64,000 nucleotides of DNA from Megachile rotundata (taxonomy: Eukaryota > Arthropoda > Insecta > Hymenoptera > Megachilidae): the NCBI RefSeq assembly GCF_050947335.1, contig NC_134991.1, forward strand, positions 9,610,001-9,674,000, written 5' to 3'. This document shows positions 37,090 to 50,814 of the stretch, piece after piece; positions within the stretch are counted from its first letter, which is position 1, and each line of letters begins with the position of its first letter. The notes below the pieces were generated by a model. The model was not told where the DNA came from. It worked only from the letters and a program-made list of their open reading frames with translations, and made no database searches. A program made the position numbers and the translations under genes.

Positions 37090-40000
37090 CTGTGTATACG
37101 CGAGAAACATATGAATTGAAGCTGATCAAGAAGAGATTTTGCGACTTGAACTGAACGCAGTGATGGGAATCGTTGTATGTAATTATTAATTTTGGTGGTA
37201 ACTGACAGTCAATTTTGTTACGACAGAAAATTAGGCAACAAAGAGAAATAAAATCGAAGTTATAGGTATGTATAACTTTCATTTCGAAATTTATATAATA
37301 TTATTTTTTTGTGATTGTTAAGACGTTGAAATGCAAAATAGAGTCTGTTTATGTATGCGTTTTATTTTGTGATTGTGCAACATGTATATACATGAATGGG
37401 TTATAATTATATTTTGTATATACATAAATTGTGGTTTGTGAAATAAAAAGATTTTTATGTATAAAAAGGTGGTACGATTTTATTAATTTCAATGAAAAAA
37501 CACGAATTAGATGGAAAATTTTATAATAACGGTAGATTTTGAAGCTTAAGGCAGTGGTTCTTAAATAGTGCAATGAGTTTTTAATCAAAATTTGTAAAAT
37601 TTTGAATTTTTGAGACTTTCGAAAATTGGAACTGTATATCGAAATTTTGTAATTTTTGAAACTATGGAATTTAGATATTTTTGAACTTGAGATTTTAGAA
37701 GTTTTTCAGAAACCTCTGCAAACTAACATTTTGAAGGAAAACAATCTAAATTTTAAATCTATAAGAAATTTTAGGAATTTCATACATTTAGCTTTTAAAA
37801 AAGATTTCTTTCTGTCAATTCCACGTTTCTATTCAGAGTTGCCATATGTAGGAACACAGTGACGTCAAATGGAATTATACATTAATACGACATTAGTACT
37901 CAAGTGGAGATCAAACTTCCCAGGGGAAAATGTCTATCAAGGGAATTAAGTCCCAACCATTTGCAGTAATATCTTCGTATTGGCACACATTATGTCCCAC
38001 TGACAACAATCATTTTTGAAATAGATAAATAATAACAATTTTGAAAATTTTATTTAGAAGCAAATTCACGTACTTTCCGTACATTACGTTTCAGAAAATA
38101 GATTTTAGAAGCATCCAAATTTAACGTTTCTTGTTATTTAACTTCATATTTCAATGAAAATTCATAATAAAAATACCACGGCGATTTAACAAGTGAAACA
38201 GATATAAACAACAGTAGTTTATTATAATTAACTTGAACATGTGAAAAGAATGTTTAAATCCATAAAATGCAATATTCTTTATTTTCTTTTCTAACCCTTT
38301 TGTATTCTAATGACATTCTTTCGATCTGATGAAATTTTGCAATATTCTGCTTGTTCCAAAAAGGGAAAAAATCACTAATTCTGAAGAAAAACATAACTTT
38401 CTAGTTTACGAATTCAGTCATTCACGACTAGATGGCGATAGCTCGACCATTTTCAATCAATTTCAATAAATATTGATTTTTCGTTCTTAATAGACAATAT
38501 GCACCAAATGGCTTTAAAAATGCTAAATAGCTTCAGAACATTTTAAAAATGTTTTAAAAATGTGTTTTAAAAACATTAAAAAAATATTTGATATTTGGTT
38601 GCATTGGTTTACACCTTCTGCTGCTAGATGGCTGAGCATTTTCAGATCCATGAAATGCAATATTTATTCAATATAAAAAAAAGAAATGCAACATATTAAA
38701 CTTTCAAATGTACATATAACTACAAGTTTATATAAAAACAAAAGTCAACAAAACATAAAGATGCCTTATTTTATAAAAAAAATGCAAATTCATTCTACAT
38801 TTCCAAATTTGACCTGTAGTTATACTCTTTCTAAACAGCTCAAACAAAAAATATATATTTCAAAATAAATATAAGAATCAGACTTCCAAAATATTTTCAC
38901 CTTTTCAAATTAACATTAAGATGAATTATTGACTTTCATACCTTGTTCACATATTAAATAACCACAAAGTTCATATTATGAATATAAATTTCAGTCGAAA
39001 ATTCAGTTATAAGACGATTCTACAAATACGAAATATTGATCGAAAGTAGCAAGAAACGGTAATAATAGAACGATCACATTTTCTGAACGTAATTAAATCA
39101 CGAATTAATTTCACAGTGCACCACATGGCGAATCGTGTCAGTCAAAATCGTACATCTCATGTACCATCCTACTTTTGGTTACAAATTAATCTAAAATTAA
39201 CACGACAGCTTCGTAGCGCACGAAAATTCGGATTATTCGGTATACAGCACGGAATAATATACATAGAACCTTATGATGTGAACGAACTGTTGATTTATGT
39301 GCAATTTGTAACCAGAAATGGAAAGATATATGAGCTGCGTGATTTCAAATCATGTGTGCATCACCTTGCATCTATATCTGCAAACTCTGCTTGCAATTGT
39401 ACAATTTTCTGTCAGTAAAGTTCTACAATAGATGCAATAATAACTTGAAACAATAGATACAATAATTTGAAATAGTAGATATAATAATAATTTGAACCAA
39501 TTGATCCCATCACTGCATGGAAACGATCAATCGAGATACGAAGGGGTGAGATGACAAAATGCACAAAAAGGTGCCGATAACAGCGACCATCCCTGTTATT
39601 TACAAGAAGCGAAGAACAGCCGATTATTTTACAGATGACAAGTGAGCCGAAGACGATACGTATCTCGATGACACATTAATCGATATTTACACTCTTACCG
39701 TATGAATCTCGACACAAGACAGTAAATTATATCTTACAAACAGCATATTCTTGCATAAGAGAATGTACAGTTAGAATGTATTGTGAAACGGGTACGTAGT
39801 CCTCCACCAAAGTTGCGATCGTGTCGTTATTACATTATGGTCGTGATTAATTAAAGTGTCGTGTAGGTGATAGAACGAAAATCTGACTCACGGAAAATAT
39901 TAAAACAGAGTACGTGACGAATTTTGTTACAAATTGGAAGCTGTGCTCGCTGAAATTGCAGCTATTTGTGACAGAAGGTAATTCAGGTAATTTTATGGTG

Positions 40001-42285
40001 TGTATACCTCACTGAAATTTAAATGAAGCATGTACAACGAGTAGTTTCTGAGGGTAATTCACTGTGCTTGCTAAATTTCAAGCTGAAGCGTTATATATAC
40101 ATACATACATCCGTCCAATTGGCACGGCTTGTGCTTCCATTTTCTCGTTAGAATAAAAGAAAGCTCGTCAGATGATGGAAGCTGAATTCCGCGTGTAATG
40201 AAATCTACGTTTCCGGTACTTTAATTATAAAATTCAAATTTCCTCTGCGCTATAACGAACACTCTACAGTTTTCTGTTTCTCCAAAATGTTGAGAAACGA
40301 ACACTAATTACTTAGTGGGAAAAAAAATTCATGTTCATTCGTTACATAATGACTACATCATATGCATAATATAATATAATACACAGAAGGTGATATTTCT
40401 AACAGGATTCTTACAACTATTTGATAAAAAGTTTACAAAAGTTTCAAGGTACAATAGATATCAGTAAAAGACATGTTCTTGTTTTTACTTTACAAGGTGA
40501 TTGGCAAGTAAGTAAACAATGTTACCTAACAGTTCTCTAACAGTTCATGTGATCCATAAATTAGTACTTTGAAGAATTATTTGCTGGATAAACGAGAATC
40601 ATGTGCCCACACAAGTTGACCATAAAAGTTATTCGAGTACCCAAATTTTGCAGCATCTTCATTGTCCATAAAGAAAGGGGGTCGGAAAAATTTGAGCGTT
40701 CAAACGCTGTTATATCAAACGATTCGTTCTCTTGGGTATTAAACACATTTGAAGCAACATCGTTCAACGAGCCAGCGGCGTGTAAAATACAAAGGGCCAC
40801 CCTCTTCATCGAGCAACTTGAAATAATGGAAAACGAGGGAGAGGCGGTGCCGATAACCCGTCCGTTGTGTCGTTCACCCCTGTTTTTCACGGATCGACGG
40901 AACCGCAAAGAAGACACCGATACTCGAAGCTTTCGACAGGTTTTCAGACCCCGGACAGGCGAAGGGGACAGATATTTTTCTCGTAGAGGCCGCTCGAACT
41001 GCATGCCAATGCGAATGGAAATTCGAAGTTTGCGTATCATACATCAGCACGCGGCGTCGCGACGAAGCTTTGTCACAACGTGCCGCAGGAATACGTGAAC
41101 AACGCGGACGGTATAATCGGTATGTATTGTGTCACGTAAGATCGAACTTCCGTGAAAATGTCGTGTATACGTGGCGGACAATTTCACGATCCGGCTGGAT
41201 TTCGTGGGTAATTCGAGAAACGACACGAAAGCTGACGTTTCGGATATTGGGATATCGCGACACGCGATGATCAACACTGCATATTACTGCATTTAAATAT
41301 TCTTTTATTTATGCTCCTTTATACGAGAAGAAATAGGGAGAGTTCCTGTACGGCGTTGGATGACCAAGCACGTTTTCTTGTCTAAACGTTTGCAATAGCA
41401 GTGGGTGAAAAATTGATAGTGAACTTTTAGTTTCTTTATAAATGTGAGGTTGATAGACGGATCAAAAGCTTATATTGGTAGAATACAAATGGAGGTACTG
41501 TCTTTCGACAAAAACGTTAATATAGAAAATTGTTTTATTAACACCAAAGTGAGGTTAGGTTTGAAGTTCATCCTTTGTCTACTGGTTCGTCATCCTCGAT
41601 GTTTCATTTCGGTTAGCCAAAGGTTTCTAATTCTTATTAGTGACAAATCTAATAATGTGAAAAAATGAAATCCACATAAAATCACACGACAGTAAAGTAT
41701 TAGTAAAATTATATAGCAGTGAAGTATTTTTAACACAAGTGTCATATATCCATATCCACATATTAATACAAAAAGTAAGTAATAATGAAATACAAAAGAG
41801 AAGTACTAAAGTGAAAATATAAAACATTGCTGTGAGTTATTGGAACGTGGTCTAATTTTATGCAGCTTTACTCGATCGAAGTCGGTCTTAAACGTCGACT
41901 ATCCAAACAAGTATAAATAGCAGCACGTAAACTTACAATCTGCACAAGAATGATTGTGTTCCTTCCGTTTATTTGATTCAGACTAACCGAAGCACTTTGT
42001 TACGATTCTTTAGAAGAATACTCCAGACACTAATTTACATAAACGAAATGAAACCACTGCCACGATGCAATTTTGCTGACAAGGTAGTATTCCTATGAGA
42101 ATCAGCAAATTACCTGACTCGAGATTTTAAACTATCGTGGTTATCGACGCGATGAAAAAAATACGAATGTTTTTCTGATGTGTTAAGAAATTTTGTATCT
42201 TTTATGTCACTGTTACGCTGTTTTATTGTAGAATTTATTGAAATCACTTAAATTCGTATAAAATAATTGACACGTGTCAAAAAAA
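37090..42285. other. No further exon found; open patch at 40600-41280
   Basis: Possibly intron of the EVA-1-like gene. The stretch 40560-41280 is GC-richer and open on both strands (165 codons plus, 159 codons minus, mutually overlapping). Neither translation resembles a known family and no matching splice sites were seen, so it may be a 5' exon, regulatory DNA or a decayed sequence. Smaller unrecognised frames are at 39116-39418 and 37656-37862. ATG-less exons could be missed. Confidence 0.4.
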
Positions 42286-43140
42286 TTGAAGGTTATGGAA
42301 ATAAATGCAATTTGTAAAAGTTAATCAAACTTGTAGGGAAGATTGAAATTATTCAGTCATTCAACTTCAATGAACAGATTGAAAGTAATTATTCAAGCTT
42401 GATAGAATAATTGAAATTCACGACAATCATTGCAAAGCTTAAAAATAATTGAAATTTGTCAAAGTAACTAAAATTTGTAGAAGTAATTGAAATTTGTCAA
42501 AGTAATTGAAACTTATCAAAGTAATTGAAATTTGACAAAATAATTAAAATTTTTCAAAGTAATTGAATTTCGCTGAAATAATTGAAATTTAACAAAGTAA
42601 TTGACGTTCCCCGAAATAATTGAAACTTGTCAGAGTAACTGAAACTTGTCAAAGTAATTGAAACTTGTCAAAGTAATCGAAATTTGTCAAAGTAATTGAA
42701 ACTTATCAAAGTAATTGAAATTTGACAAAATAATTACAATTTTTCAAAGCAATTGAATTTCGCTGAAATAATTGAAATTTAACAAAGTAATTGACGTTCC
42801 CCGAAATAACTGAAACTTGTCAGAGTAACTGAAACTTGTCAAAGTAATTGAAACTTGTCAAAGTAATTGAAATTTGTCAAAGCAATTGAAGTACGCTGAA
42901 ATAGTTGAAAAATTGTCAAAGTAATTGAAGTTCGCTGGAATAATTGAAATTAGTCAAAGTAATTGAAATTATCTGAAATAATTGAAAATTGTCAAAGTAA
43001 TTGAAATTTGTCGAAATAATTGAAATTCACTGAAATAATTAAAATTAGTCAAAGTAATTGAAATTTATCAAAGTAATTGCTAGATTTAAGATTAATTCAA
43101 ATTTGTCAGTTTAATTAAGACATATCAAAATAATTACAAC
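42286..43140 (+). repeat. 19 bp minisatellite (AAGTAATTGAAATTTGTCA)
   Basis: Tandem 19 bp units such as GTCAAAGTAATTGAAATTT and CTGAAATAATTGAAATTTA. A higher-order unit of 190 bp (ten monomers) is duplicated: the segment beginning CGCTGAAATAATTGAAATTT at 42571 recurs at 42761, including the rare variant TTGACGTTCCCCGAAATAA. Degenerate at both edges. Confidence 0.94.
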
Positions 43141-44039
43141 CATCCTTCAATATTGATTTACGAAAATTAAAAAACTGTCAAACGTAATATTTGTTTGAAA
43201 TTATAGATAGTTATAAATAAAATTAAAATGTATTATTATTCACATAAATATCGAAATATAACGCAGCTGTAAAATACGAGAATTGCAAATTTAAAGATGA
43301 AGATGTACAATGACAAATACATATATGTTCTATCAATTGTTCATTTCACAAGAGTCAAAAGTGATTCGCGAATAAACATTTCAACAGATATAACTTGTCC
43401 TGTGTCACTCTTTATGCGAGCTAATTAACGTTAAGCCGATAAAACAGGTTAAAAGTTTCTGCAAAATAACTCACATAACAAAGGTTTTGTTTCGATAAAA
43501 GAATTACAATCAGCGAAGAGGAGGGTACTTCAGTAACAGTCAACGTTAACTTTGCGAAAGTTGCTCGATAACTAAGAGTTCCATGGGACCTCCAGCAACA
43601 ATAGAGAAAACTTTGCCGCAAGAGATTACCAAGATAAATAAAATCCGATGAAATTAACGAAGTCAAAGGCTTTTACATTATTTACATCGGATTTTAAACA
43701 GTTCAAGGAAAAGCTTCGAGGAGAATCGTATTTGTACGCAATCGAACGATATCTCGGAGTTTCTACTTTTTCCAATTAACAACTTTGCAATGATTGCAAT
43801 TAACGAATATCGTTTTACAGCATGTAAAATTTTGGTTTTGAATTATTCACTTGAAATTCTGCAAACGATCTGTTAATTTTGAGTGGGAAGGCAAATAAAA
43901 TGTTCGAAATATACGAAGCGAAGCATTTAATTTCGGGAGGATATTTGTATAAATGTCGGACATCTAATTATTGATATGAATGAGCTGAAAATTAACTTTT
44001 AATTGGCTCATTCTCGTTCTGATAGTTCAGCGAATTTAA
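43141..44039. other. No gene seen
   Basis: AT-rich. An 81-codon minus-strand frame at 43421-43666 sits in a slightly more balanced patch but shows no family resemblance. Confidence 0.45.
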
Positions 44040-44745
44040 ATTTCTAAATTTGCAGATTTGAGAACTTGAAGACTTGCTTCTAAATTTTTTTATTTTGCAA
44101 CTTGTAAAATCTTAAGCTTTTATATTTCCTAATTTGAAGTTCGAAAATTTGAGAATTTGAAAATGTGATATTCCTATATTTCTTAGTTTCTAAATCTCTC
44201 AGTTTTGAAATTCTTAAAGTTCTAAATTGTTAGATAACTAAATTTCTAAAATTTCAGATTATTAAATTTTTATATTTGCAGGTCAGTGAATCTCTAACTT
44301 TTTAAATTATTAAATTTCTCAAATTCTAAAATTTCCTAATTCCCAGATGTCTGTACTCCCAAATCGACAAATACCCAAAAGTCCAGATCAATAATACCCA
44401 AAGTATCTCCAGATCAATGAATCTCTAAATTTCCAAACATCCAAATCCCCAAATCTCCAGATCAATAAATCTTTAAATCTCCAAATTTCAAAATCCTCAA
44501 ATCATCAAATTCCCAAATCCCCAAATCTCCAAATCTCGAAATCAATAAATCTATAAATCTCCAAACTTCCAAATCCCCAAATCTCCAGATCAATAAATCT
44601 CTAAATCTCCAAATTCCCAAATTCCCAAATTCCCAAATCCCCAAATCCTCGAATCCCTAAGTCTCCAAATACCCAAACACCTAAATTTCCCAAGCACTCA
44701 AAAGTCCACAAATTCACAAATTCCTCAAACAATAAATCATCGAAC
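44040..44745 (-). repeat. 8 bp minisatellite (CAAATCTC/CAAATTCC)
   Basis: Loose octamers at 44040-44330 become regular at 44400-44720 (CAAATCTC, CAAATCCC, CAAATTCC). A block of about 120 bp containing CCAGATCAATAAATCT is present in three copies (near 44390, 44458 and 44583). C-rich on the plus strand. Confidence 0.92.
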
Positions 44746-45854
44746 AAATCTTTGAGTTACAAAAATCTAAATTAATAAATCAGAAAATAAAAAATTGCTG
44801 TCCTACAAAAAAGTTCTCACACCACGAAAGGAAGATAAAACTTGAATAAATTGATCAAAGAAGGTTTGCAATTTCCAATTAATTATAAGATAACTAGGAA
44901 AGCATGATTCATGATTAAAACATAAGTTTTACCATGAAAGTTTAATGATTTCAGAACTTCATTTTACATTCTGTTTCCTACTCAGTTAATGTGTTCCTCA
45001 GTAAGCCGTTTTTGAATACATTTTGAGGTTATGTGTACCTAAAGGGATAAACATGATACAGTTTACAAAACACAAAGAAATTTATTTTATTTCTTTCCAC
45101 GAACTTGATCTATAATAGCAAATTAAATACTGTATTTATAAAATGTACAGCATATATGAATTTCGTTTGCACCGAAAATATACAAGAATAAGAAAAATGA
45201 AAGTGGGATGGAAATGAAAATAAGAACAAAAACAGAGTGATAGAAATAAAAACAAAAAACCGACAAAATCAGTAAATAAATAGTTTAAACATCAAATTAA
45301 AATAACATTGTAACTTGAATTTTTATCATTACTATCATTTACTTACTAATTATATACTTGACAGATCTATCTAACAATTCCACAAATAAAAAATTAATTG
45401 CCACATAAAAGTATCTCATATCAGGTACTGTTTAAAAAATCACGGTTTAACCAAGCTAGACTGCAGATTATAGGATAGTATAACTTCTACTTGGTTGAAC
45501 GAGCAAGTATGTGCTTTCGGACAATCAAATTTCGAAAGCAATGCCTGTAGATCTAATCAAGATTCGATTGGGTTCATAGTGTCCTTGTGTATTGATAGGG
45601 AATTGCTCGGCGATAGACCAATCTGTGACGGCGCAATTGTCAACGCAACGGCACACTGATACTAATGATTTCGATATCGCTACGTACCGAACGCTAAATG
45701 CGAATCAATTGAGCAACAGTTTATTAGTTCAATAGGGTGCTTTTCCTTTACAGCAGCAATCATGTATGGCTAATATCTCGAATTTCCATGGGACATCTGA
45801 TACGCCACGATACGGAATACTGGGTATTAATGTTGCAATTGAGCCGTTTATCTT
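44746..45854. other. No gene seen
   Basis: AT-rich DNA with a more balanced stretch at 45440-45840. No recognisable gene or repeat. Confidence 0.5.
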
Positions 45855-46520
45855 GAAAGTGGAGTAAGTTAGGTTGAAATTATGTTTGGTCGAATACATT
45901 ACGGTATTTAGACGGTTTTTAGTAATACTGTGAAAAACTAGAAATTGTATAATATTGGTGGTATGAACTTGATATGAGCCAGGATCTATAGTCTGTCTAG
46001 GTGTTGCTGATTTCTATACTTCTAATGAACTAGCAAGTTCCACTTGAGTTTCTAGTAAATACTCAACAAAATGTTTTGAAAGTGGTGCAAGTTAGGTTGA
46101 AATTATGTTTGGTCGAATACATTACGATATTTAGCTCTGGTTTTTAGCAATGTGGAAAACTAGAAATTGTATAATATTTGTGGTATAAACTTGATATGAG
46201 CCAGGATCTATAGTCTGTCTAGGGGTTGCTGATTTCTATACTTCTAATGAACTAGCAAGTTCCACTTGAGTTTCTAGTAAATACTCAACAAAATGTTTTG
46301 AAAGTGGTGCAAGTTAGGTTGAAATTATGTTTGGTCGAATACATTACGATATTTAGCTCTGGTTTTTAGCAATGTGGAAAACTAGAAATTGTATAATATT
46401 TGTGGTATAAACTTGATATGAGCCAGGATCTATAGGTCTGCCTAGGTGTTACTGATTTCTATACTTCTAATGAACTAGCAAGTTCCACTTGAATTTCTAG
46501 TAAAACTCAACAAAATACAC
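45855..46520 (+). repeat. Tandem triplication, ~222 bp unit
   Basis: Three head-to-tail copies starting GAAAGTGG at 45855, 46078 and 46300 (periods 223 and 222 bp). Each contains TTAGGTTGAAATTATGTTTG, GAGCCAGGATCTATAG and GAACTAGCAAGTTCCACTTG. Copies 2 and 3 are almost identical. Copy 1 carries more differences, so the second duplication is younger. No coding capacity is apparent. Confidence 0.96.
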
Positions 46521-48319
46521 ATTTTTTAGCATCAGTGCAACCCCTTAACTAATTATGAATTGTACTTCATTTTATAAAAGAATTACAACTGGTGAATTTA
46601 ACAATTTCACTATTGAAAATTAATTACAAATTGTGGTTTATTTTATTAAAACAAAATATGGATGATTTCAATGAAAATTATAACTGTGACGCATTTGAAA
46701 GTAAAGCGAGCAGGTAATAGTAAGAAAATAAAAATATTTTTCTGGGCAATAACGCCGCTTTAATAAAATCCTCATTTCTAAGGAATTTTATTGTTTTTAT
46801 TATGGTTATGGAAATAAGACCCATGAGAATTGGTAATAAAAGAAGAATCTTGGAGTCTGGATTTGAATATGAAGACAATCCAGACTAAAATGATTCAAAG
46901 AAACGAAAGAGGAAAGAGGTCTCTTCTTCTCAAAAACGAGAAAGAATAAATAAACTAAAAAAACCGTTCAATCAATACAATCCAATCAACACAATGTGTT
47001 GAACGATGCATGATGTATCGATTACAATATGTTACATGCACTTTCAAATTATTATTTGAAAAATTAAATGAGATATGGAAAACAATCAGGGAACGATGCA
47101 AGAATAATTATTAGCTATTGAACATCATTAATTAACATCGTTAATTAAGTGGATGGTTATAGGCGTTCGCAATTTCAATCACAATTGTAACGATAAATTG
47201 AACTTTATAGGACTGTGATATGTTTTTAACACATACAAGTATTATACAGCTCACATATTGCACACGTATATTTCTACATACGATCATTCTCTACATGTTT
47301 CAAAAATGTTTTATAAAAATAATACACAAAAATTACAATTTTACATTTTTGGAAATATTTTGTATATTTAATATTTTTGATATTGGTAAAAATGCTTTGC
47401 ATTATTAATATTTAAAGATTAACACTTTCAATAACGTTAAAAATATTTTATGAATTCATTATATAAAAATTAACATTTTCAATATTTTTAAAGTTAATAT
47501 TTAAAAATTCATATTCTTAATATTTTCTAAAATGTTTTAAAAACTTAATACTTCAAAATTCATATTCTTAATATTTTCAAAAAGTGTTTTACATTTTAGA
47601 AATGTAAATATACCTTACATATAGTATTTACATATTTTGACACAGTTTAAGTGCACAAATAATCCAATTATAAAATATGTAATGAAAATGAAATGTCAAA
47701 GTGAACGAAACGAACGTTTTCTTTATTTTTATAGTTCTGCAATTCAAAAGTTTCGATTTTAGAAAATTATAACATAGGATTTGTACTGCTTTAGTTTCAT
47801 AAAAGTTGATCTAGTATAACCTCAAATAAAATACGATCGATCGATTGACCTGCATTTCTGGAATCGTTAATTTGTAAAAACTGTTCTCTTTTTCACTGCT
47901 GAAATCAATTATAGAGCGTTGATTGATTATTCATGCAATTATATAGCTTTTAAAATGTGCATACTGCCCATAATAAACAGATAGCACGAGTAGAAAACAA
48001 AAATTCAATCTATATGAATAAATGAAACTGAAAGAACAACATTTTTTTTGTATCTGACTCCATGTTCGTGAAAATTAATTGTAAATATTCATGGAATATT
48101 ATTTGTCAGATTAATTATATATCTCATAAAATATCTCTTAAATATTATATTAGCTACATCTCTATTACAGAAAATGTGTATTTCATTTTTTTGTAATCAT
48201 TGCAAAAATCAAGGCATTTTATCACTTCAACGATGGACACATCCTACAGAAACATATTTCATACAAAATTTTTAAATTTATAAATATATTTGATACAAAT
48301 GATGATATACTTGTTCTGT
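46521..48319. other. No gene seen
   Basis: Very AT-rich. Around 47330-47600 AATATTTTT/TTTAAAAATT words recur loosely. No gene, RNA or defined repeat. Confidence 0.5.
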
Positions 48320-48470
48320 AAAATTTATACGTTTGATTATTTCATATGTTTATATTTATTTTATATTTTTTATGCACAACGTATATAGTCATAAATATAT
48401 TGAATATACATGTTATGCATAAAAAATATAAAATAAATATAAACATATGAAATAATCATACATATAAATT
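48320..48470. repeat. Near-perfect inverted repeat (foldback)
   Basis: Two arms of about 60 bp (48320-48381 and 48409-48470) are inverted copies with about three mismatches. The centre of the arms reads TGATTATTTCATATGTTTAT. The loop is about 27 bp. It would fold into a long AU-rich hairpin if transcribed. Its right arm runs into the 70 bp flank shared with the array at 50.8 kb. Confidence 0.88.
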
Positions 48471-48524
48471 TTATATATATTCATATATGTAGAAATAGAT
48501 ATTTTTTAAATTAAATATGCACAA
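48458..48524 (+). repeat. Array leader, copy 1
   Basis: About 67 bp (from ATACATATAAATTTTATATA to ATATGCACAA) directly before the first GCGTGG array. It is repeated with only a few differences at 50748-50814 before the second array, so leader and array were copied together. Confidence 0.9.
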
Positions 48525-49190
48525 ACGCGTGGTATATTCAACGCGTGGTAATTCGACGCGTGGTAATTCAACGTGTGGTAATTCAGCGCGTGGTATATTT
48601 GACGCGTGGTAATTCGACGCGTGGTAATTTGACGCGTGGTAGTTCGGCGCATGGTAATTCGACGCGTGGTATATTCAACGCGTGGTAATTTGACGCGTGG
48701 TAATTCAACGTGAGGTAATTCAGCGCGTAGTAATTCGATGCGTGGTATATTCGACGCGTGGTAATTCGACGCGTGGTAGTTCGGCGCATGGTAATTCGAC
48801 GCGTGGTATATTCAACGCGTGGTATATTTGACGCGTGGTAATTCTACGCGTGGTAATTCGACGCGTGAGAATTTGGCGCGTGGTAATTCGACGCGTGATA
48901 TATTCAACGCGTGGTATATTCGACGCATGGTAATTGGACGCGTGGTAATTCTACGCGTGGTATATTTGACGCGTGGTAATTCGACGCGTGAGAATTTGGC
49001 GCGTGGTAATTCTGCGTCTGGTAATTCGATGCGTGGTATATTCAACGCGTGGTATATTCGACGCATGGTAATTGGACGCGTGGTAATTCTACGCGTGGTA
49101 TATTTGACGCGTGGTAATTCGACGCGTGAGAATTTGGTGCGTGGTAATTCGACGCGTGGTAATTCAGTGCGTAGTAATTCGATGCGTGGT
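48525..49190 (+). repeat. GCGTGG minisatellite A, 15-16 bp units
   Basis: About 43 tandem units such as GCGTGGTAATTCGAC, GCGTGGTATATTCAAC and GCATGGTAATTGGAC. A composite block containing CGCATGGTAATTGGACGCG recurs at 48924 and 49062 (138 bp, nine units). It is the same family as the array at 50815-51452 and resembles the interior of the element at 1158-2635. Open frames of up to 156 codons are artefacts of the stop-poor unit. Confidence 0.95.
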
Positions 49191-50747
49191 ATATTTTTCG
49201 TTGAAAAAATATATATTTGTTGTATAAATTACAGTATTATAATTACACATATTTCGTGCAAATTAAACTTGATTTATTTGCCATCATAAATGCAGATGAA
49301 GAACGATGCACACGAAATGCTCCAGATGTAATTTTTCAACAAAATATTTCATCGAATAAATTACAGAATAACAAATAACAACGTAATCTCTTGAAACCAA
49401 AAAAACCAAAGCATCCCTGAGATTTTATCGAATTAATTTGCAGCGTTGCATGTTTACGATGGAATATAGTGCTGTTTTATTACCAATAATCGTGTCGCCG
49501 TCATGTGAACAAGATCCATTTCATTAGTAGATTTATTGACTCGTTTATTCGACACTGAAATTTATAGATCGTTTAATTGTACTTCTGTCTTTCTCGAAAT
49601 TAAACTGCAGGTATGTTGCATTGTTACATCCATCAAAATATTAATCTCGTTAAATTTTAGTAAAGTGATCAAATTAACAAATTTAGTAATATAATAATTT
49701 GTGAACTCCGTAATTTAAAAATTACAAAATTTTGAAATACAGAAACTATGTCATTTTAAAACACAAAAATCAATATTTACCATAAAAATTTACAAATTTA
49801 GAAATTCGCTAATCTACCAAATTCTGCAAAAATCAGCTTGTATATATCGCATTGCAGCGTTAATAAACTTCTCAATTTAATAAACAACCATGTATTAATT
49901 TCTCACGAAACATCAAAGTAATACTCAAAAAAACAATGATTACCTTCACGAACATCAAACGAGTTAAAAACGAGAGCAACAGCAATAAAATTTCAAAATC
50001 AATTTCATTTTCATTTAGCACAAATCCGTTTTTCTAACTTCCTAACGTTTCAAATAAAGTTAAATGAAATACTTCTCGAATAGTTCCGGTTTCCCGAGCA
50101 ATTGAAATTGTACAGAAAATTCCATTTCCTGGCAAAAAGAACGGGTGCATCGATAATATTTTATTTCCGAGAAATTTCATCAATTTCGTGCTAACTGTGG
50201 AAATTCGAAAATCTGCAGTAAGATACACAATGTCCGTGCAATGTTAGCTTGATTTAATGTTCGCATGACGGTGGAACAGACAGTGAATTAGTACGTGGAA
50301 ATTCGGTAGCTGATGGCTGTCTGATCGGAATTAGATTATACCTTGAGCGTATTAGTATACTCTCATTACTAACGTCAAATTGGTTATCGATAGTTCAATC
50401 TTCGATGCGTCGCTTCAATCTTCGATGCCTGTGGCTTTATTACACTTGGAGAGCATTAACATTTGACCAGTGGTGGTCCGAGATAATAGAAAAGTATTAG
50501 GTTGCGTGTCGAATCGATCGTGAAATGTGACACTTATTTGATGACTTAAAATATGCTAACATTGTAATTATGGTATATCAATATGAAATTTGAAGCATTT
50601 TTATTTTTTTATTATTCAGGTGTGCTGAAAATTATTTGAGCAATATGTTATTGTTTAAGTAATATATTTTGCAGGTCACTATTTTAGTAATATTGAATAA
50701 TACTTGAGTAATAAATTGTCATTTATGTGCAGAAAATTATTTGCGTG
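49191..50747. other. No gene seen between arrays
   Basis: AT-rich unique-looking DNA separating the two GCGTGG arrays. A 64-codon minus-strand frame at 50034-50228 is unrecognised. Confidence 0.45.
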
Positions 50748-50814
50748 ATACATATAAATTTTATATATATTCATATATGTAGAAATATATATTTTTAAAA
50801 TTAAATATGCACAA
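50748..50814 (+). repeat. Array leader, copy 2
   Basis: Second copy of the AT-rich leader found at 48458-48524, with the same junction (ATATGCACAAACGCGTGG) into the minisatellite. Confidence 0.9.
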
